Shown here piece by piece: positions 56,401 through 64,000 of a DNA stretch of 64,000 bases. The notes under the pieces were generated by a model that worked only from the letters and a program-made list of their open reading frames with translations, did not search any database and had not been told where the DNA came from. The number at the start of each line of letters is the position of its first letter. Within the stretch, counting starts at the first letter, position 1. Position numbers and translations under genes: made by a program. Source of the stretch: Anaeramoeba flamelloides (taxonomy: Eukaryota > Metamonada > Anaeramoebidae); contig JANTQA010000047.1 in NCBI GenBank assembly GCA_027625915.1, positions 16,678,001-16,742,000 of the forward strand, in the 5' to 3' direction.

Positions 56401-57681
56401 TAATCATTCGAGATGAAATTGAAATAAAGAAAATCTAAATTAAACTCTATTCTTCGCCAAAGCTTTTACTCTCCATTTTCATTCATACTAACTTCCAAAA
56501 AACAATACAAATATCATTTTTTCTAATGTTCACTATCAACTTTTTAGAATATTCAAATAAAAAAGTAAAGTTTTTTTTTTCTAGCATCACTTTTTTTTCA
56601 TAGTCAAATTTTTTTTAATTTTTTACCACAGCAACAAGTACACTTTCACAATATTGTTAATACTGTGGGAAAATTGCTCCTCTGATTGGAAAGTGATTAA
56701 CATTTGTGACAATAGACTTCAGAATTGAAAAATAAATCCCCATTATTAAAATTTCTCATTCATAATTTTTTTCCAAATTACATTTTAGGACCACTTGCTG
56801 AGCATTAATTTACTTTATTTTTTTACTATAAAATCTCATAATTTAACTTTTTTTTTTTTTGTAGTAACACCTATTCAGTAACTCTCAGATTTGGAAAATT
56901 TTATACTAATTTATATATCGAAAAATAGTCCATTTGTGATGAAAAAGTCCTGATATTTTCATTAACAAAGTATAAATCTCACCACCAACTGTTTATCTTA
57001 ATTGCTAAATTATTAGTTTAATGATTAAAAACTATTGGGAAAATATTATTTGATGAAACACTTTCCAAGTACTTTAGAAAGAAAAGACGATTAGATTAGT
57101 TCAGTCAAACAAACAACGAAATATTTTGAAAAAAGCATAATCGGATTTTCACTCAAAACATTATAGATATTTTTTTTTTGTTTTGGTGAAAATTGATCTT
57201 TAACCAAACAGAATAATAGACTGATTAAATTTTCTTTTAATCCCAAAATTGGAAAGAATCACTGCCCATTTTTCTGTTTAAACAAAGAAATATCCTTTCA
57301 AGTTTCTCAAGATGAATTAATTTGAAAAAAAATAATCAACAAAGTTATTTTTAGTTATTTAATCAACTTTGTAACGAAAAAAATAATTCTCTTGATATTT
57401 CTCGAACTTTATTTCTTCAAAACTTTAAAAGAGAAACAAAAATTTCCAAATAAAAAAATTTTTAAAAAAATCAAAAACCTGATACTCAAAAGAGAAATTT
57501 TTCAAATCACAAAACATAAAAATGAATCTGAAGTTCCTTTCAATTCTCAAGCTAACACACACCCAAGAATTAGTAATTACTAAAATGATTTAAAGATATA
57601 TTTAACAAATAAATGTCTTCAAGAGCCTCGAACAAAAAATTTTCATAAAATTATAATCATTTTTTTTCAAATTTTTATTTT
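56401..57681. other. Upstream region of the LRR gene
   Basis: AT-rich; I see no gene or identified repeat. The final part before 57682 is the presumed promoter and 5' leader. A short open frame at 57392-57583 has no acceptable context. Confidence 0.4.
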
Positions 57682-60338
57682 ATGGGATCTGCTTGTAAAA
57701 AATATCAATCAAAATCAAAAAAGAAAGAAATTAAAGAACAAAAAGAGTATTCAAGAATCAAAAAAGTTTCTAATGTCAAGAAAGGATTAAAGTCCGTGAA
57801 TTTTCAGGTAAAAAAAGCACGCAAATCTCAAGCCAAATTTAAAAGATTCGAGTTCTCAAGCTACTCGTTATTGTCAATCCCAAACACTGTGTTAAAATTA
57901 AAGTCCATCGTAACCTTGTCTTTGGTTGATAACATGATTGATCAGATCCCTTCTCAAATTTATAAACTTCAAAATTTATACAGCTTGAACTTTTCTCGAA
58001 ATTTGTAAGAATTCAATTTCCTCCTCAAAGACACTTTTCTTTTTCATTCCAATCACCTTTACTATTATTTTTTGTTTTTATTTTTGGTTGGAAAAAATAA
58101 ATTAAAAATCATTCATTTTACAGTAAACTCTTCTGGAAAGTTTAATGAAATTTTTCATTCCAAAATTTGCTCTTATGCCAAAAAGTAATTCAAAAACTCT
58201 CAAAAAATTACACATCCCCTCCAAAATAAAAAAAAATAAAATTTCTTCTTGCTTTCTTAAAAAAAAACCAGAATTGGTCCAAAAAAAATATAATTTGCAT
58301 TTTTAAACGAATTGAATAATCTTAACGCTCTTTTTTGGAAGATTTTCTTTTCTGCTTCTTAAAAAAAAAAAAAAAAAAAAAATTAATCGCCATTAATCAC
58401 CATCTCCGATCTTCTTCTCTTTTTTTTCAAACATTCTCAAAAACAAATAGTATAACTGAACTACCACCAGAAATCGGGCAGCTTAATTTGTTAACGTTAG
58501 ATGTGTCGTATAATTGTTTGAAGACACTACCAAAAGAAATCGGGAATTTAACAAAATTAGAATCTTTGAATTTGAAGAATAATTTAATCTCTGATCTACC
58601 ACTTGAGGTGATTGAGTTAAAGTCGTTAAATTATTTGTATATTAACGAAAATAGATTAACCCGTATTCCACAAAAGATTGGAAAACTGACATCACTCATA
58701 GCACTATATTTGAACAACAATTCAATGATTTCCTTGCCACCATCAGTCGGTGATTTATCCCGACTGGAAATTTTATGGATTAATACAAACCAATTAATGC
58801 AAATTCCAAAAACGATCAGGCGTCTTCAAAATTTAAAAGACTTGAGGTGCAACAATAATTTCCTCGACGATTCCTGCTTGCACATTATTAAATATTTAAG
58901 AAAGTTAAATAGGCTTGAGTTACAATTCAATTGGATCAAAAATGATCCAAGAGATCTACTTAGTAAATTGAAAACCAGAATATTATATCTTGATGGTAAT
59001 CCCTTTTTAAATTCAATACATATATCAGAAGAAGAAGAAGAAGAAGAAGAAGAAAAAAACGGCCTGGGATCATATTCTAATTCATCATCAGATTTAAAAC
59101 ATGAAATTAAACAGGAACAGGGAAACGAAAGGGAAAATGAAACGAAAAAGGAAAATGGAAATGGAAAGGAACATGAAAATGAAAAGGGAATTGAAAACGA
59201 AAACGAAAAATTAATTCAAGATAATTTAAAAAACAAAAATGATATTTCCAAAGATTTAATATCGAATAATAAAAACGAAATAATTCAAGAAAATGGACAC
59301 ATAAATGGAAATGGAAATGGACACGTAAATGAAAATGGAAATGGAAATGGAAATGGAAATGGAAATGGAAATGAAAATGAGATTGAGATTGAAATGAGGT
59401 ATATAAAGGATCAAAATAAAAATCAAATACTTGTAAAAAAAGAAAAAACAAATTCACACCAAACAAAAGTTAATAATAACACCTCAAAAACAAAATCAAG
59501 TGAAGACTTTGAATCTGTCTCCGATTCTGAACAAGAATCAAAATCAGAAGATTCCAACATTCTAAAAAATCGTAAAAAAAAAAAAAACGAAATAATAATT
59601 GATTTTGATAATTCTAATAAAAATATTAATAACAATAAACATCAAAAGAAAACTAATAAGAATACAATTACGAAAAACCTGCAAGATCTTGACTCTGATC
59701 GCTGTAATTTAAGAAGGACCGAGTATGGAGGTGAATTAAACAAAAAACAAAATGAAATCCTCAATGAAAATAAGGAAAAAAATATTGACTTGGGATATTT
59801 AAAAATTGACGAAATTGATCTTTCGGATATCGACCCACAACCGTTATTTTCAAGAAAGTCAACAAAAATAATTGAAACGCCTGCAATAATTACAATCTCA
59901 ACACGCAACGAAAAAAATAAGCAAATTAATATTGATTATGAACAATTAAAAGATGATCTAATGTTGACTGATACCTCTAATGATTCTGATTTTCTTGTTA
60001 TCGATATCAAACAAACAAAAAAAAATGTTACCAAAAATCCAAATATTAAATCTTCAAATAAATTTCAAAATAAAAAAAAATCTCATAATTCTAAAAAGAA
60101 TCACCAAAAAAAGATCACATTTGATAAAAAAATAATTACAAAGCAACAACAGAAACAACCATATAAGAACAAGAAAAATAACTCTAAGAAAGGCAACAAG
60201 AATAAGAATAAGAGTAAGGATCCCATTCTATACTTTGTGGAGAAAAATGAAACATCTAATTTATTAGACGATCCTGATAAATATATTGACCTTGGAACAA
60301 TTGACGGAACTTCGGGTAATGACGAAATGAAAAATTAA
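57682..60338 (+). CDS. Leucine-rich-repeat protein with acylation signal and disordered tail
   Basis: There are two exons, 57682-58004 and 58451-60338, giving 736 residues. The donor is GTAAGA at 58005 and the acceptor AACAAATAG at 58450, in phase 2; the join falls in a repeat (FSRNF then ITELPPEIG) and restores its spacing exactly. The protein starts MGSACKKYQSKSKKK: Gly2 and Cys5 plus a basic cluster, the plan of an N-myristoylated and palmitoylated membrane anchor. About nine 22-23-residue repeats follow (residues ~70-275) of the SHOC2/PIRL type (LPxEIGxLxxLxxLxLxxN), a fold that acts as a binding scaffold, often for small GTPases. After a Glu run the remaining ~450 residues are low complexity: Asn-Gly-Asn-Glu runs, then Lys/Asn-rich segments with short acidic patches. 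The binding partner is unknown. Confidence 0.9.
58005..58450 (+). other. 446-bp intron of the LRR gene
   Basis: It starts GTAAGA and ends AAATAG, is AT-rich and contains an A run of about 22 just before the 3' part. Its size contrasts with the 5.6- and 6.2-kb introns of other genes in the window. Confidence 0.85.
59028..59395 (+). repeat. In-gene GAA and AATGGA repeats
   Basis: A (GAA)n run at about 59028-59056 encodes Glu. Then GGAAATGGAAATGG-type hexamers, densest at about 59290-59390, encode Asn-Gly and Asn-Glu alternations. Both stay in frame and probably expand by slippage. Confidence 0.85.
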
Positions 60339-60640
60339 GTTTGAATTATATTTACTTATTTATTTTTTGTTTTGAAGATAAATAAGGTTTAAAAAAATTT
60401 TTTTTTTTTTTTTATAATTGAATAATAAAATTATAAAAAAAAAAAATTTATTTTTTCATTTTTTCTAATTTGTTTTTGAACTTGTTTGAATATTTTGTAA
60501 ATAAATTCTGTAGAACTTTATTTAAAATATTCTTTATTGTTTGTTTTTATTATTATTTTTTTTAAGAAATTCTATTATAAAATTTTCATAATAATAAATA
60601 TCAAATTTAAAATTTACTTTTGCTTTAAAAGATCCCTTAA
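60339..60640. other. 3' flank of the LRR gene
   Basis: AT-rich with T runs; nothing else seen. It runs up to the TTAA that bounds the next F7 element. Confidence 0.4.
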
Positions 60641-61474
60641 AGGGTCGGGTCATTACAGTTAAAAAATAATTTTCTGAAATGGATTAAAAATATTTGGAAT
60701 TTTTCCGAGTAGACTAATATCTATTAAAATCTAATTAACATGTGAAGTTTGATCGATCTCCAAAAATCAACTATCAAAAAACTGAGGGCATTTTAAGAAA
60801 AAAGCGCAATAGAGCACGACACTCAATTTCCATTTTTAATGGTTATGAAATATAATTCGAAAAGAATGGTGTTAGTTTCAAAGTTTCACTCTTTTGCGAT
60901 TTTTGAGATCTCGAAGATTTTTTTTTTTCTTCTATTCTCATTTTTAGTTATTTGGCTCGAGAAAGAATTTTCTAAAATCCTTAATTTGTACAATTTAGAG
61001 GGTTACAAAATAAAACGCACATTAATTTAAATCGAATTAAATTGAGTGTGCACTGTAAGTAAAAAAATTCATTCAAATTGAAGAAATCTAACACCTTGGA
61101 AAAAAAAAAAAAATAAGAAAGAAGGATGAATTTTTTTTTTATAAAATTTGATTTTTTAGAAATTGAGAATTCTTTTAAATTTTTTTTTTGTTGAATTTTT
61201 TGAAACTGAAGAACCTGTGATTTTTTTTTTGAAATATCATTTTTACAGAAGAAATCTTAGGGATTTTTTTTTTTGCTCTTTGATTTTTTTTTAACTATAA
61301 CCTGTGAAATTTTTTTTTTAGTTTTTTGATTTTTGGATATTGAGAATCTGATGAAACTTTCTTTTTTATTATTTGAACTGTTGTCAATCAAAAAAAGTAT
61401 AATTTCATGATACACTTTTTGGTTACAAGTTGCTTACCCAGAGTACTAAACGAATAACCGCAACTGACAAGAGT
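60641..61474 (-). mobile_element. F7 element, reversed
   Basis: It is flanked by TTAA at 60637-60640 and 61475-61478. The left end reads AGGGTCGGGTCATTACAG and the right end GCAACTGACAAGAGTC. The conserved interior is present (GTTTGATCGATCTCCAAAAA, CTCAATTTCCATTTTTAATG). It is 834 bp without a recognisable insertion. Confidence 0.75.
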
Positions 61475-61478
61475 CTTA

Positions 61479-62480
61479 ATTTTTATTATATGTGAATCAA
61501 GAATTCTAATTTTATATTTAATTCATTGTAAAAAATCAAGTTTTTGTTCCAGAAAATATACTTAAAGATATTTAATAAACTATGAAAATAATTTTGAATA
61601 TTTTCTTGAGTTATTTAACAAAATTGAATTTTTAGAACAAAAAAAATGTATTAAAGGTCAAAATTAAAACCTCAGAAAATTTCAATATTAAAATTTTTCT
61701 TCTAATATCCATGCAAACCCTTTAAACATATGTATTTCACCCATTTAAATTATGCCACTTTGAACGAAAAATAGTTATATATATATATATATATATATTA
61801 TATTAATTCCATTTCACTCAAAGTATCCCAGCACAAAAATGAAAAGTTCAATTTGTTTTAAGAATAAACCAAACGAAGGCTGTTTAGAAATTAGAGAAAA
61901 ATAAACTTTCTATTAGATATTATAATTACAAATAAAAATAAAATTCATGAACAAAGTATAAATTTCAAAAAAAAAAAAATGTTAAAAAATAATTTGGGTC
62001 ATTTTCATTGAAACAGACTAGTGCAAAATTTCTCGATTTTTGATAATTATATTTTTTACTTATAAATAGATTAATTTCAAGAGAAAATATGTGGTCTCAC
62101 TTTTATGTATGTTAATTGGGGGTTTCAATCATTTTTTTTTTTTCAATTTTTACTTTTTGATAAAAAAAAAAATCACTAAATGAATATAATAAATCGGCAA
62201 TAAGTCTACTGATTGACCCTTTTTAGTGAAAAGTTCTATAATAAAGAATATGTAATACTCTTCTCAAAAATTGTAATTCAGTTTTTTTTTTTTTTTGATT
62301 TTATTTGTATTTTTTTTTTTTTAATTTTTTAAAATATCAGTTTTTATAGATTTAGAATTATTAAAAAGCCGGTTATCTCTCACCATTTAATTATAAGTTA
62401 TTCTTGAATACTATTGAATATATTTTTTTCAATTTATTATTTCAGGTGAGTTACAATTTCCGAAATGGAGTTTATCATTA
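61479..62480. repeat. Decayed F5 and F6 relatives
   Basis: About 61690-62030 is related to F5 in reverse (ATCCATGCAAACCCTTTAAA, TGAACAAAGTATAAATTTC shared with 10800-11435), with an AT run at about 61772-61800. About 62080-62470 is an F6 copy (ATGTTAATTGGGGGTTT, TCTCAAAAATTGTAATTCAG, right end GGTGAGTTACAATTTCCGAA). I see no gene. Confidence 0.5.
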
Positions 62481-63590
62481 AATAGAAAATTCCCACATCC
62501 ATATCAAAAAAACTCTATATCAAAAATTATTACTGAAAACATATCCTAACCCGAGAAATTTTTCCCAAAAAAACCTATAAATTTTGTATTTTTGAAATAT
62601 ACTGATATAATAAACATTATTCTACATGTAAATTTTCAAAAAGGTTTACAACTTTCTGAGATATTAATTTGAATTGAAAAAAGAATGAAAATTTTCAGTG
62701 GTCTTTTTTTCTCTCTGATTTTTAATATTTTTGAAAATGTTATTTGACTTAAAGGTATTATTATTTTAATTTATTTTTTAATAGTCTAAAAAGAATCATT
62801 TTTTTCAATTTTAAAATAAAAATAAAATATATTAATTTCAAAAGATATTGCTAAATTAAATTCAAAAAATGAAATTTTTCCTTTTTAGAATATTTTTTTA
62901 TAATTTTATTTTTTTTCCATGTTGGAGTTTTTATAAATCTATTAACAGTTTTTTTCTGAATATTTTTTGGATATTTTTTCTTTTCACTTAATTAATGTCC
63001 AATCTAAAGTTCATTTATTGTAACTTTTTTCAATAAAAAACACTCTAAAAATAGGTGTTTTTTTCAAAAAATTGGTAATTTTGAAAAAGGGGGGTAAACG
63101 AATCTTAATAATTTCAATAGTTATATTTTCTTAATTACAGAAAATTATCCTAAATTTGAAAAAACAATTTCTAAAAGATGTATAACTGAAAAACAATATA
63201 AAATTTTGGTTAACTTAAATTTTCAGAATTAATTTTTTTTTTTTTTTTCCAGTGATCATAAAATATATTTAAATGAAAAAAATAATTCAATTGTATTCAA
63301 TAACAACAAAAAATTATTTAAGCTTTATAATAATTCACTTTTTAATCATTCTGGATTTATAAAAAACTGATATTTTAAAAAATTAAAAAAAAATAAAATC
63401 AAAAATCAAAAAAAAAGAGAACTGAATTACAATTTTTAAAAAGAGCATTACTGATTCTTTATTACTGAACTTTCAACTGAAAAAGATCAATCAGAAGATT
63501 TTTTGCTAATCAATTTTATTCATTTTAAAAGACATTATAAACTAAATTTCATAATAAATGGCCCATCTTACATTTGAATAATGAATAGCT
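62481..63590. other. AT-rich tract with a reversed F6 end
   Basis: I see no gene. About 63420-63600 is the reverse complement of an F6 segment (AACTGAATTACAATTTTTAA, CATTACTGATTCTTTATTAC, AAGACATTATAAACTAA), facing the copy at 62080-62470. Confidence 0.45.
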
Positions 63591-63676
63591 TTTGTATCGT
63601 TTTGAAGTTTTTCTTCTCACAATGAAAAGTTTGCAAATGAATCATTTTTTCTCTTTTTTTTATTTTTTCAACAGTG

Positions 63677-63816
63677 TTTTGTTAAAACGGAAAATGAAAA
63701 TGAAAAATTGGAAAGAAGTAACAGATGAATTAATGAAAAATTTGGTTTCAAATATGAAAAAGAGATTATATTTAGTTATACAAATGGGAGGAGAATCGAT
63801 AAATGGGTTTTTTTAA
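63677..63816 (+). CDS. Possible internal or terminal exon
   Basis: A pyrimidine-rich acceptor (TTTTTTCAACAG at 63665-63676) is followed by an open frame to TAA at 63814-63816. The predicted piece contains KNWKEVTDELMKNLVSNMKK and LVIQMGGESING, with a shift to coding-like composition. It may belong to a gene extending beyond this window. An ATG at 63961 of unknown meaning is cut by the window edge. I recognise no family. Confidence 0.2.
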
Positions 63817-63879
63817 TTTTTTAAATTTTCTATTTTTTATGTAATGCTTCTTTCAAAATAAATGTCCAAATTTTTTTTA

Positions 63880-63912
63880 ACAGTTTTTTTTTTTTTTTTT
63901 TTTTTTTTTTAT
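63880..63912. repeat. Poly-T tract
   Basis: About 29 consecutive T follow AACAG. This is simple sequence near the window edge; no function is supported. Confidence 0.8.
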
Positions 63913-64000
63913 TTTATTTTTAGACAAAAAATAAATATCTCTTTGGGTATAGTATTGAATATTAAAATCTAAAATTTTATATTATAATGGATAACTTCAA

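Noticed and set aside
59107-59466. Phe-His-rich minus-strand open frame
   Set aside because: Antisense of the Asn-Gly-Glu repeats in the LRR protein tail.

Overview
This is a very AT-rich eukaryotic nuclear window: a few genes separated by long tracts full of DNA-transposon relics. The genes are eukaryote-specific (dynamin-related GTPase, Mediator MED28, EMC10, an Aha1/Hch1 Hsp90 co-chaperone, a THH1/TOM1-like seven-helix protein, an LRR protein). Introns are GT-AG with GTAAGT, GTAATC or GTAAGA donors, and the stops are standard. The Lys/Asn/Glu-rich runs, extreme AT bias and amoeba-like gene set suggest a free-living amoeboid protist. An Anaeramoeba-like metamonad would fit, but that is inference; the sequence shows only a microbial eukaryote.

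Layout. 1-7.7 kb: repeats, two TTAA-flanked elements sharing one TTAA at 5704-5707, and a doubtful exon near 6.6 kb. 7.77-8.21 kb: Aha1-domain gene (+). 9.3-13.9 kb: nested transposon relics. 14.1-15.1 kb: MED28 (-) preceded by a possible TAF10 first exon (-). 16.4-18.3 kb: a CA/AT microsatellite and a T-rich inverted-arm element. 20.1-27.3 kb: the seven-helix gene (-), whose two exons are separated by a 6.2-kb intron. 27.7-34.2 kb: MITEs, including a three-level nest. 34.9-36.7 kb: a membrane protein with a Gln-rich head and a His/Asp repeat loop (+). 40.4-41.0 kb: EMC10 (+). 41.4-43.8 kb: more elements. 44.0-51.8 kb: a dynamin gene (-) with a 5.6-kb intron, apparently broken by three frameshifts in its last exon. 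52-57.6 kb: repeats. 57.7-60.3 kb: LRR protein with a probable myristoylation signal (+). 60.6-64 kb: repeats and a possible exon.

The genes form no operon or pathway. MED28 and the possible TAF10 exon are both transcription-machinery genes on the same strand. The main feature is the repeat fraction: at least eleven families of short, non-coding, inverted-repeat elements. Three of these share TTAA targets (piggyBac-like), two share TA targets and CAGT ends (Tc1/mariner-like), and one has a TAA target (PIF/Harbinger-like). They have repeatedly inserted into each other and into introns, and they account for much of the two giant introns. I found no intact transposase, no LTR element, no convincing tRNA or rRNA and no CRISPR array.

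Family labels used below: F1 = 1.2-kb TTAA/GGGACTAGT element; F2 = 196-bp TA/CAGTCAGTTCC MITE; F3 = 1.24-kb TAGAGGTTTTGATAATAAC element; F4 = 0.56-kb AAAGTGGGG element; F5 = 0.7-kb CAGTCAAAGG element; F6 = T-rich TTGTGACTCAC element; F7 = 0.8-kb TTAA/GGGT element; F8 = 0.28-kb MITE; F9 = 480-bp TA/CAGTGATCAAAATAA MITE; F10 = element with a BED-like relic; F11 = 459-bp TAA MITE.
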